From a bacterium (GTDB lineage: Bacteria; Pseudomonadota; Gammaproteobacteria; Burkholderiales; SG8-41), in assembly GCA_027310225.1 (NCBI GenBank), contig DAIDBG010000117.1, positions 1 through 36,848 on the forward strand: a DNA stretch of 36,848 bases, given 5' to 3'. The notes below the pieces were generated by a model. That model had not been told where the DNA came from. It did no database searches and saw only the letters and a program-made list of their open reading frames with translations. This document shows positions 16,965 through 25,682 of the stretch, one piece after another (the stretch's first letter is position 1; each line of letters starts with the position of its first letter). Position numbers and translations under genes: made by a program.

Positions 16965-18494
16965 ATGGCATTTGACGCGAGCCGTCCGGACCTGATCGTG
17001 GGCGTCATCGGAACCGGCGCGATGGGGCGGGGCATCGCGCAGGTGGCCGCGGCCGGCGGCCTGCAGGTGATGATGTCCGATAGCCGGCCGGGCGCCGCGC
17101 AGGAAGCGCGTAATTTCATCGAGAAGATGCTCGCACGCGCGGCTGAAAAGGGCGTCATGACCCGGGACGAAGTGGTGGGGGCGGTGAGCCGCCTCCAGAT
17201 CGTCGGCGGACTGGCCGACATGAAGCCGTGCCACCTGGTGGTCGAGGCGATCGTCGAGAACCTGGAAGCCAAGCAGCAGCTGTTCGCCGAGCTGGAAGGG
17301 ATTGTCAGCCCTGACTGCATACTCGCCACCAATACGTCGTCGCTGTCGGTCACCACGATCGCGGCCAGGCTCAAGACGCCACAGCGCTTCGCCGGTTTCC
17401 ACTTCTTCAACCCGGTCCCGCTGATGAAGCTGGTAGAGGTCATCGAAGGCCTGCGGAGCGATGACTGGGTCGCCGAGGCGCTCATGGTGATCGGCAGGCG
17501 CATGACGCGCGAGCCCGTGCGGCTGAAGGACGCTCCCGGTTTCCTCGTCAACCAGGTGGGGCGCGGCTTTACGCTGGAAGCGGCGCACCTCGCCTACGAA
17601 GGCGTGGCGGCGTTCGCCGATGTCGATCGCGTAATGCGCGACGTCGGCGGCTTTCGCATGGGGCCGTTCGAGCTGATGGAACTCACCGGCCTCGACGTCA
17701 CCCAGCCCGCCTCCGAACTCATCTACCACCAGTTCTTCCAGGAACCGCGCTACCGGCCCAACTTCATCATGCGCAGCCGCTACGAGGCCGGCGTGTTGGG
17801 GCGCAAAACCAGGCGCGGCTTCTACGACTACGACGCCGAGATGAAGGCGATCGTGCCGCCGGAACCCGCCGCTCCAGCGGCGTATCCCGGCAACGTATGG
17901 GTGAGTCCTGCTGAATCGAGAGGGCACGCGGTGCTATCCGAGCTACTGCGCAAGATAGGCGCACAGATGGAAACCGGTTCCAGACCAAGCACCAATGCCC
18001 TGATACTGGTCACGCCGATCGGTGATGACGCGACGACCTGTGCGGTGGAGCAGGAACTCGATCCCAAACGCACGGTGGCGGTTGACACGATGTTCCCAAT
18101 GGCCAAACGCCGTACCATCATGACCACACCGGTGACCAATCCCGTTTACCGGCAAGCCGCGCACGGCTTGCTCGCCTCAGACGGAGTGCCGGTCACGGTA
18201 TGCCGCGACAGTCCCGGTTTCATCGCGCAGCGGATCGTGGCGATGATCGTGAACATCGGCTGCTCGATCGCCCAGTGCCGCACCGCGCAGCCGGCCGATA
18301 TCGACAAGGCGGTAACCCTCGGACTCAACTATCCCCACGGCCCCTTCCGGTTCGGCGATGTATTGGGCCCGGACCGCGTATTCAAGGTGCTCGGGGCCAT
18401 GTATCGTATCTACGGCGACCCGCGCTATCGTCCCAACATCTGGCTCACCCGGCGCGCCAGGCTGGGTGTTTCACTCCTCACGCCGGAACCCTGA
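16965..18494 (+). CDS. 3-hydroxyacyl-CoA dehydrogenase (PaaH-like, about 500 aa)
   Basis: VGVIGTGAMGRGIAQVAAAGG; AGFHFFNPVPLMKLVEVIEG; second C-terminal 3HCDH-like region (RDSPGFIAQRIVAMIVNIG). Confidence 0.93.
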   Translation: MAFDASRPDLIVGVIGTGAMGRGIAQVAAAGGLQVMMSDSRPGAAQEARNFIEKMLARAAEKGVMTRDEVVGAVSRLQIVGGLADMKPCHLVVEAIVENLEAKQQLFAELEGIVSPDCILATNTSSLSVTTIAARLKTPQRFAGFHFFNPVPLMKLVEVIEGLRSDDWVAEALMVIGRRMTREPVRLKDAPGFLVNQVGRGFTLEAAHLAYEGVAAFADVDRVMRDVGGFRMGPFELMELTGLDVTQPASELIYHQFFQEPRYRPNFIMRSRYEAGVLGRKTRRGFYDYDAEMKAIVPPEPAAPAAYPGNVWVSPAESRGHAVLSELLRKIGAQMETGSRPSTNALILVTPIGDDATTCAVEQELDPKRTVAVDTMFPMAKRRTIMTTPVTNPVYRQAAHGLLASDGVPVTVCRDSPGFIAQRIVAMIVNIGCSIAQCRTAQPADIDKAVTLGLNYPHGPFRFGDVLGPDRVFKVLGAMYRIYGDPRYRPNIWLTRRARLGVSLLTPEP

Positions 18495-18537
18495 CCGATG
18501 ACCGCAGCTACAGCGATGACCTGAGAAGGAGGCTTTC

Positions 18538-19740
18538 ATGCTCAATGCTTTTATCTACGAAGGGGTACGCACGCCCTTCGGGCGCCATGGCGGCGCACTC
18601 GCCAAGGTGCGGCCCGACGACCTGTTGGCGGAGACCATCAGGAATCTGCTGAAGAAATCGGCTTTCAAGCCGGAGCAGATCGAGGACATTATCGTCGGCT
18701 GCGCCAATCAGGCTGGCGAGGACAGCCGCTGCGTCGCGCGTCATGCGGGTCTCGTGGCCGGGCTCCCGGTCGAAACGCCGGGTACGGTCTTGCAGCGCAA
18801 CTGCGCGAGCGGGCTGGGCGCGGTAGTCCACGCCGCGCATGCGATTAGCGCGGGCGAGGGCGACGTCTACCTGGTCGGAGGCGTGGAAAGCATGAGCCGC
18901 TCCCCGCTTATCATCAATCGCTCGGAATCTGCGTTCGCGCGCGATATCAGGCTTTACGATAGTACGATCGGGCCGCGCTTTTCCAATCCGAAGCTGGTGA
19001 AGCAGTTCGGTGACGATCAGATGCCGCAGACGGCCGATACCCTGGCGCGGCAGTACGAGATCAAGCGCGAGGAAGCCGACAAGTTCGCCCTGCGCTCGCA
19101 GCAGCGCTACAGCATCGCCAAAGGCGAGGGTTTCTTCTCCGGAGAGATCGCGCCCGTCGAGTTGCCGCCCACACGCAAGGGACCGGTGCCGCCGGTCTCG
19201 GACGATGAGCATCCCCGGCCCAATTCCGATCTCGAGGCGCTGGCGAGGATGAGGCCCTTGTACGAAGGCGGTGTTACGACCGCCGGCAATGCCTCGGGCG
19301 TGAACGACGGCGCTGTCGCGATGTTCGTGGGATCGAAAGCGGCCGGCGAGAAGGCCGGCGTGAAGCCCCTCGCGCGTGTGATCGCGAGTGCCGCCGCGGG
19401 GGTGCCGCCCCAGATCATGGGCATCGGTCCGGTAGCGGCATCAAAAAAGGCGTTGGCGCGCGCGGGTCTCGCACTCAAGGACATGGACATCATCGAGATC
19501 AACGAGGCCTTCGCTGCGCAGGTGCTGGCCTGCCTCAAGGGACTGGGCATCGCTCTTGACGATACCCGTGTCAATCCCAACGGCGGCGCGATCGCAGTGG
19601 GGCACCCCTTGGGTGCTTCCGGCGCCCGGCTTGCGCTGACCGCCGCGCGCCAGCTGCAGCGCAGCGGCGCGCGGTATGCCCTGGTGAGCCTGTGCATCGG
19701 CGGCGGGCAGGGCATGGCGGCGATCATAGAGCGGACCTGA
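18538..19740 (+). CDS. Acetyl-CoA C-acyltransferase (thiolase)
   Basis: LQRNCASGLGAVVHAAHAI, INEAFAAQVLAC, NPNGGAIAVGHPLGASGARL. Confidence 0.95.
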   Translation: MLNAFIYEGVRTPFGRHGGALAKVRPDDLLAETIRNLLKKSAFKPEQIEDIIVGCANQAGEDSRCVARHAGLVAGLPVETPGTVLQRNCASGLGAVVHAAHAISAGEGDVYLVGGVESMSRSPLIINRSESAFARDIRLYDSTIGPRFSNPKLVKQFGDDQMPQTADTLARQYEIKREEADKFALRSQQRYSIAKGEGFFSGEIAPVELPPTRKGPVPPVSDDEHPRPNSDLEALARMRPLYEGGVTTAGNASGVNDGAVAMFVGSKAAGEKAGVKPLARVIASAAAGVPPQIMGIGPVAASKKALARAGLALKDMDIIEINEAFAAQVLACLKGLGIALDDTRVNPNGGAIAVGHPLGASGARLALTAARQLQRSGARYALVSLCIGGGQGMAAIIERT

Positions 19741-19858
19741 CAATTCGCTAACCGGCACAACTCGGTGAGCCGAATCGGGTTGTGAACGCAGCGCACTGGC
19801 GGCTGAACCAGATTGGTGCGCCGGCTGCTCCGACAGATCTGTGCAGAAAGTGATTTTC

Positions 19859-19892
19859 TGCTACAATGAACACATGTACCTTGTAGTGTACA
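19859..19892 (+). promoter_or_regulatory. Extended -10 promoter and inverted-repeat operator of TA operon
   Basis: TGcTACAAT (19859-19867) and TGTAC-N8-GTACA (19875-19892); TGTACA-type cores resemble known YefM operators. Confidence 0.55.
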
Positions 19893-19901
19893 GGTGACCC
19901 A

Positions 19902-20153
19902 ATGGACCACATGAATTACACGGCCGTGCGCGCCCGGCTCGCGAAGACCATGGACCAGGTGAACGAGGCCGGCGCCCCGGTGCTGATCACGCGCCAACGC
20001 GGCAAGCCTGCCGTGCTGATGAGCCTGGAAGACTACCAGGCGTACGAAGCGACCGCCCATCTACAGGCGAGCCCGCGCAACGCCGCCCGGCTCACGCGCG
20101 CGGTGCGGGCACTCAAGGCTGGGCGCGGGCGGTCGCACAATCTCGTGCGGTGA
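19902..20153 (+). CDS. yefM: YefM/Phd family antitoxin
   Basis: MNYTAVRARLAKTMDQVNEAGAPVLITRQRGKPAVLMSLEDYQAYEATAHL. Confidence 0.92.
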   Translation: MDHMNYTAVRARLAKTMDQVNEAGAPVLITRQRGKPAVLMSLEDYQAYEATAHLQASPRNAARLTRAVRALKAGRGRSHNLVR

Positions 20154-20404
20154 AGCTTGTCTGGGCGCCCGAAGCCTGGGCTGACTACCAATACTGGTGT
20201 CGCACCGATCTGCGCACACGCGATAAGATCAACACGCTGGTCGAGGACATCCAACGCTCGCCGTTTCGCGGCCTGGGCAAGCCCGAGCCCCTGAAGGGCA
20301 ATCTCAAGGGGTTCTGGTCACGCCGGATCACCCGCGAGCACCGCCTGGTGTACCGCGTCGCCGGCGGCGCGTTGCAGATCGCGCAATGCCGTTATCACTA
20401 CTGA
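20150..20404 (+). CDS. yoeB: YoeB family toxin
   Basis: MKLVWAPEAWADYQYWCRTD...GKPEPLKGNLKGFWSRRITREHRLVYRV...CRYHY; 4-nt overlap with antitoxin. Confidence 0.95.
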   Translation: MKLVWAPEAWADYQYWCRTDLRTRDKINTLVEDIQRSPFRGLGKPEPLKGNLKGFWSRRITREHRLVYRVAGGALQIAQCRYHY

Positions 20405-20713
20405 CCAGGCGCGGGCCTCAGCGGCTTCACGCGCAGAGGCCTCCCTCTGCAATTCCGCCGAGAGTCGATCGACCTCGATCCTGAGCATGCGTACCGCTTG
20501 AGACTCGAAGAAGAGGGCGCGCAGCTCGTGTACCGTGAAGCCGCGCCGCCACTCCGCGAGATAGAGCAGCCCGTCGGCGCCAAAGCGCGCGCCGAGCGAG
20601 GAGGCAAGATCAACCAGAGACCGGCAAGGAGCACGAGGGTGGAGATCACGAGATCAAATTTTACATAATATACATTATACGCACAAAGATTACTGGAGCT
20701 GAATACAGGGTGC

Positions 20714-21352
20714 TCATTCCACGGCTCCCGCTTTGATCAAAATCTCGGCCACATCCTTCTTCCCGCGGTCAATGGCCAAACCTAGGGCGCTATAACCCGC
20801 CGGGGTCTTGTAATTGATGTCGGCCCCATACTCAAGCAGTAATAAAACCATGGGTAAATGACCTTCCCGTGCTGCCATCATGAGTGCCGTGGTGCCGTTT
20901 TCGGCCTGTGCGTTCACCTCGGCACCACGGCCGATCAGGATGCGTGCGATATCCACTCGGTTTCGAGCTGCTGCATACATCAATGGCGTCCAGCCCGCGA
21001 GATTGATTTCCGCGCCCTGGGCCAACAGGTCCCGGACGACCTCCGTATGCCCCTGGAAAGCCGCCAGCATGAGCGCTGTCTCTCCAAAGGCATTGCGTAC
21101 GTTGATCTTGGGCTTGGCAGCCAGCAACGCCCTTACGACGCCCGGTTTCCCGCGTTTTGCCGCGATGATCAGGAGGGTGTCGCCGTCGGGGCCCACGGTA
21201 TCGGCGTCCACGCCACGCTTCAGCAGGCTGTTTACCATCTGCTCGTCATCGTTGTTGATAGCGTAGATCATGTCCTCATAGACTCCCGCAACTGCCCCGG
21301 CGTAGGCCACCATCAGCCAGGAGCCCAGAAGGATATTTCTAATATTCGGCAT
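20714..21352 (-). CDS. Secreted/periplasmic ankyrin repeat protein
   Basis: N-terminal signal-like segment, about five ankyrin repeats (GETALMLAAFQGHTEVVRDLLAQGAEIN, GTTALMMAAREGHLPMVLLLLEYGADIN). Confidence 0.93.
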   Translation of the reverse strand: MPNIRNILLGSWLMVAYAGAVAGVYEDMIYAINNDDEQMVNSLLKRGVDADTVGPDGDTLLIIAAKRGKPGVVRALLAAKPKINVRNAFGETALMLAAFQGHTEVVRDLLAQGAEINLAGWTPLMYAAARNRVDIARILIGRGAEVNAQAENGTTALMMAAREGHLPMVLLLLEYGADINYKTPAGYSALGLAIDRGKKDVAEILIKAGAVE

Positions 21353-22127
21353 GAGGTTTTAGTTCTTTCACTTTGAATAATTTGAAGAAATTTATACTGG
21401 TTTCAATGGCAACCTGTTCCATGGTGGTTTCTCGGAGCCGCGCGATTTCTTCTGCAACATATTTGACTAGCCCCGGCTCATTGATTTTCCCTCGGTACGG
21501 TACCGGCGCAAGATAGGGGGAGTCGGTTTCGATCAGCATGTATTGAAGCGGAACCCGCTTCGCCACTTCCTTGAGCGCGTGCGCGTTTCTGAAGGTGACG
21601 ATCCCGGAGAACGAGATATAGAAGCCGAGGTCGATCGCGGCGCGTGCCACATCCCAGCTCTCGGTGAAGCAGTGCATGACGCCCCCGACCTCACTGGCGT
21701 TTTCCTCGCGCATGATGCGCAGCGTGTCCGGCGCCGCCTCGCGCATATGGATGATCAGCGGCTTCCCGCATTGCCGCGCAGCGCGAATATGGGCGCGAAA
21801 GCGTCCGCGCTGCCACTCGCAATCGTCTTTGATCCGGAAATAATCAAGGCCGGTTTCCCCGATCGCCACGATGCGGGGATGATCGGCCAACTCAACCAGC
21901 TCCTTCACCGCGACTTCGGGCAGATCGGGATAATCGGGATGCACGCCGACCGAGCCGTAAATGTGCGGGTAGCGCTCCGCCAGCGCCCTCACCTGTGGGA
22001 ATTCCTGCAGCGTAACGCTCACACAAAGCGCGTGCGTGACGCGGTTCTCCCGCATCAGGGCCATCACTCCATCGAGCCTGCCGGCGAGTTCCGGGAAATT
22101 GAGATGGCAGTGCGAATCGACCAGCAT
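21339..22127 (-). CDS. tatD: TatD family hydrolase
   Basis: MLVDSHCHLNFPEL, GETGLDYFR, PLIIHMREA, LIETDSPYLAPVPYRGK. Confidence 0.95.
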   Translation of the reverse strand: MLVDSHCHLNFPELAGRLDGVMALMRENRVTHALCVSVTLQEFPQVRALAERYPHIYGSVGVHPDYPDLPEVAVKELVELADHPRIVAIGETGLDYFRIKDDCEWQRGRFRAHIRAARQCGKPLIIHMREAAPDTLRIMREENASEVGGVMHCFTESWDVARAAIDLGFYISFSGIVTFRNAHALKEVAKRVPLQYMLIETDSPYLAPVPYRGKINEPGLVKYVAEEIARLRETTMEQVAIETSINFFKLFKVKELKPHAEY

Positions 22128-22140
22128 GGCGAAAGCAGCC

Positions 22141-23151
22141 TTACGCAGCCCGCCTTAAACCTCCTCCGCGCAGCAGGTCTGCATAGGACAGCAGCAATTG
22201 CTCGAGGAACAGGCGTGAATTGAGCGGATGGGCGATTACACGCTGCAAGCTAATCATACTGCGGTGGAAACGCAGCGCCTCGATATCATCGAGCTGAGCT
22301 GCAGCGGCAGCGATGCTCGACAGGAAGTCGGAATTGTACCGAACCCTGCCGGCCGCCTTGTAGCTGGCGAGGTCGAACGACCACTTCTGCAACCAGCCCA
22401 CGACCAGAGCTGGAGCGCAGTCGCGGAGCTGCTCGGCCAGGCTCAGCGCGTCGAACGCGGTGTCGGAGATTGCGCGCAGGAAAACCCCGCGCGTATGCCA
22501 ATACGCTTCATCGAGCTGCAGCGCGAGCAGCGGCGCGCCGCCTGCCTGGGTCAACGCCAGGTCCGGATTCTTCGATCCCTGCGCTTCGATCCAGGCGCGT
22601 GCGGCGTCTGCGTCAGGTGGCGGCAGCGCGATATGCTGGCAACGGCTTCTGATCGTGGGCAGCAACTGGTGCCAGCGATGCGCCACCAGCAGGAAATAAG
22701 TCTGCGGCGGAGGTTCCTCGAGGTTCTTCAGCAGGGCGTTGGCAGCATTAACATTGAGCGCCTCGGCGGGATGTACCAGCACCACTTTGGCGCCGCCACG
22801 ATGACTGGTGACGAAGATGAAATCAGCGATCGCGCGCACCTCCTCCACGGGAATCTGATGGCTTACTTTTTTCTCAGTTCCCTGCTCCCCCTCCCCGCCT
22901 TCCGTGATCGTCTCCGGCGCAAGCCGCCGGAAATCCGGATGGCTGCCCTGCTCCAGCCAGCTGCAGGAGACGCATTGCCCGCAGGCCACGGCCTTGGGTC
23001 CGGGATTTTCGCACAGGAGCGCGCGTGTCAAGGCTTCAGCGAACGCGAGTTTGCCGATACCTTCCGGCCCGCGCAGCAGCAACGCATGGGGCAGCCCCCC
23101 CCTGCGGCTCAGCAGCTGCTCGAATTCCTGATCATGCCACGGTAAAACCAT
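22141..23151 (-). CDS. holB: DNA polymerase III subunit delta'
   Basis: HALLLRGPEGIGKLAFAEALTRALLC, CGQCVSC, NAANALLKNLEEPPPQTYFLLVA. Confidence 0.94.
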   Translation of the reverse strand: MVLPWHDQEFEQLLSRRGGLPHALLLRGPEGIGKLAFAEALTRALLCENPGPKAVACGQCVSCSWLEQGSHPDFRRLAPETITEGGEGEQGTEKKVSHQIPVEEVRAIADFIFVTSHRGGAKVVLVHPAEALNVNAANALLKNLEEPPPQTYFLLVAHRWHQLLPTIRSRCQHIALPPPDADAARAWIEAQGSKNPDLALTQAGGAPLLALQLDEAYWHTRGVFLRAISDTAFDALSLAEQLRDCAPALVVGWLQKWSFDLASYKAAGRVRYNSDFLSSIAAAAAQLDDIEALRFHRSMISLQRVIAHPLNSRLFLEQLLLSYADLLRGGGLRRAA

Positions 23152-23210
23152 TGAGAAACAATTTCTCTTGTTCCATTCTTGATGTAAAACATCACGTCAA
23201 TCCGGCGCCA

Positions 23211-23846
23211 TCAGACATGCCGAGATACACGCGAATAGAAAGCCGACAACAAGGCTTCAATCTGTCGCCTGACTTGCGGCAGATCGCCGTTGGCGTTGAT
23301 TACGCGCATGCGCCTGGGGATCTCCTCCGCACGCCTGAGGTAGGCCTCCCGCACGCGCCGGAAAAATGCCAGTTGCTCGCTTTCGAACCGGTCCGGCCGT
23401 TTCTTCCGTCTGGAGCGGGCGCGACCCACCGTAGGGTCGACGTCGAACAACAATGTGAGGTCGGGCTGGGTACCGTGCTGCACCCAGCGTTCGAGAGCGG
23501 CGACCTTGCTCCAGGCGACGCCGCTGCCGCCCGCCTGGTAGGCGTAGGTGGCGTCGGTAAACCGGTCGCACAGCACCCAGATGCCGGCCTTGAGCGCCGG
23601 CGCAATGACCTTGTCGAGGTGCTCGCGCCGCGCAGCGAACACGAGCAGCGTTTCGGTCTCGCAATGCAGGCGCTTCCCCCCTTTCAGCACCAGTTCGCGC
23701 AGCCGCTCACCGAGCGCGGTGCCGCCGGGTTCGCGCGTGACCTTGACTCTGATGCCGCGTCTCTCCAGGAAGCGCCTGAGCCAAGACAGGTGTGTGCTCT
23801 TGCCGGCGCCATCGAGGCCTTCAAGGGTGATGAATTTGCCGCGCAT
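23211..23846 (-). CDS. tmk: Thymidylate kinase
   Basis: MRGKFITLEGLDGAGKSTHLSWL, REPGGTALGERLREL, CDRFTDATYAYQ. Confidence 0.96.
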   Translation of the reverse strand: MRGKFITLEGLDGAGKSTHLSWLRRFLERRGIRVKVTREPGGTALGERLRELVLKGGKRLHCETETLLVFAARREHLDKVIAPALKAGIWVLCDRFTDATYAYQAGGSGVAWSKVAALERWVQHGTQPDLTLLFDVDPTVGRARSRRKKRPDRFESEQLAFFRRVREAYLRRAEEIPRRMRVINANGDLPQVRRQIEALLSAFYSRVSRHV

Positions 23847-24856
23847 CAGTGTCTTCCCGATCGCTGGTATTTTGCCACGGCACGTTCATGTTCACCTTGC
23901 GTGCGCGAGAAATACGAAGAGCCATCACCCTTCGAAACGAAATACAGCACATCGCTGTCGGAGGGATTGAGTGCCGCGATCAGGGAGGCCATCCCCGGCA
24001 TGGCGATCGGCGTCGGCGGCAGCCCTTCTCGAGTATAGGTGTTGTAGGGTGTGTCCGCCGTCAGATCGCGCTTCCGGATATTACCGTCGAACGCCTCGCT
24101 CATGCCGTAAATTACCGTCGGGTCGGCCTGCAACCGCATGCCGCGGCGCAGCCGGTTCACGAACACTGCGGCAACCAGCGCGCGTTCTTCGGCCTTGCCG
24201 GTTTCCTTTTCGACGATGGATGCGAGGATCAGCGCTTCATAGGGGTTGGCGTACGGCAGGTTTGCAGCACGCTGCGCCCACTGTGCGGCGAGGTACGTCT
24301 GCATCAGGCGATAGGCGCGGCGCAGAATGGCGAGGTCGCTGGTGCCTTCGTCAAAGTAATAGGTATCCGGGAAAAACCACCCTTCAGGCGAAGAGGTGCC
24401 GATATTGAGGCGCTTCAGGATCTCGGCATCGCTTAGATCCTTGGTTTCGTGCTTGACCGCCGGATTCTCGTCGAGCGCCCTGCGCATCTGCCTGAAGGTC
24501 CAGCCCTCCACGAACTTGACCGAAACCATGGTCACGTCGCCCTGCGTGATCTTCTTGAGCAGCTGATAGTGCGTGAGCGGCGGCACAATCTCATAGTTGC
24601 CCGCCTTCACGTTGCCGGCCTGCCCCAGCAAGCGCGCCAGGATCACGAATGGTTCCGGACGCGCCAGCACCCCCGCCCGCGTCATCTGCTGCGCCGCGCC
24701 GCGCAAGCCGCTGCCTGCCTTCAGGCTGAATTGGATCGGAGCCGGCCCGATCTCAAGCCCGCTCCAGGCGTAGTACGCAAGCGCGGCCGCAGCTAGCGCG
24801 GCACCCGCTAGTGCGATGCCAAAAAGCACACGGAGCGTTCTGTCAATTGGCTTCAT
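23846..24856 (-). CDS. mltG: Endolytic transglycosylase MltG (YceG-like)
   Basis: MKPIDRTLRVLFGIALAGAALAA TM; LILASIVEKETGKAEERALVAAVFVNRLRRGMRLQADPTVIYG. Confidence 0.95.
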   Translation of the reverse strand: MKPIDRTLRVLFGIALAGAALAAAALAYYAWSGLEIGPAPIQFSLKAGSGLRGAAQQMTRAGVLARPEPFVILARLLGQAGNVKAGNYEIVPPLTHYQLLKKITQGDVTMVSVKFVEGWTFRQMRRALDENPAVKHETKDLSDAEILKRLNIGTSSPEGWFFPDTYYFDEGTSDLAILRRAYRLMQTYLAAQWAQRAANLPYANPYEALILASIVEKETGKAEERALVAAVFVNRLRRGMRLQADPTVIYGMSEAFDGNIRKRDLTADTPYNTYTREGLPPTPIAMPGMASLIAALNPSDSDVLYFVSKGDGSSYFSRTQGEHERAVAKYQRSGRH

Positions 24857-25655
24857 GCTCGAGCCATTGTCGCACGTGCGCCGCGTGAGGCATGCGTGTC
24901 CATTCCCGCCGGGCAAGCTTCCGCACCGGCCATACTCCGATCACGCTGTTGACGAACAGGATCTCCTCCGCCTGCAGCGCACGCTCCAGTGAGACCGTCT
25001 CGACGCGGCAGGAGATCCCGTGTACAGGCGCGGCTTCCAGCACACGCTCGCGGGTGACTCCCGCCACGCCGCAGCGCGAAAGTTCGGGAGTCACCAGCGC
25101 ACCGGCCTCCACGATGAACAGGTTGCTCATGGTGCCGCCGATTACGTTGTTTTCCGGATCGAGCATCAATCCTTCCGCCGTCCCGGCATCTTGCCATTCC
25201 GCGCGCGCAAGGACGTTTTCCAGGCGGTTAAGGTGCTTGATGCCGGCCAGTCGCGGTTGGACGGCAAGACGGGTAGCGCATAGATGGACGCACACGCCGG
25301 TTGTTGCGAATTCCGGCGGATGCACGGGCATTGCACTTGTCATCACGATGCGGGTCGGCAACGCCGGTCGTGGCGTGGCATAGCCTCGTGCGCCGATGCC
25401 GCGGGTAACAATGATCTTGGCCACGCATTCAGGCTGTCCCTGTGCTGCCGCCTCGACTTCGCGGCGCAGCAACTGTTCCGACGGGCACGGGATGGCCAGC
25501 GCGGCGCAGTCCCGCTCCAGCTTGCGGTAATGGCGGCCCCAGCAACGCAGCCGCGCGCCACGTACCGTGAGCGTGCGAAACACGCCATCGCCATAAGCGA
25601 GACCACGGTCGTTTGCGGCGACGGTGTCAGCCGCCGCGCCGTTGACCAGGATCAT
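24843..25655 (-). CDS. pabC: Aminodeoxychorismate lyase
   Basis: NDRGLAYGDGVFRTL, IKHLNRLENVLARAEW, GGTMSNLFIV; class IV aminotransferase fold. Confidence 0.92.
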   Translation of the reverse strand: MILVNGAAADTVAANDRGLAYGDGVFRTLTVRGARLRCWGRHYRKLERDCAALAIPCPSEQLLRREVEAAAQGQPECVAKIIVTRGIGARGYATPRPALPTRIVMTSAMPVHPPEFATTGVCVHLCATRLAVQPRLAGIKHLNRLENVLARAEWQDAGTAEGLMLDPENNVIGGTMSNLFIVEAGALVTPELSRCGVAGVTRERVLEAAPVHGISCRVETVSLERALQAEEILFVNSVIGVWPVRKLARREWTRMPHAAHVRQWLEHEAN

Positions 25656-25682
25656 GGAAGTGCGCCCAGGCTGCGGGCGGGA

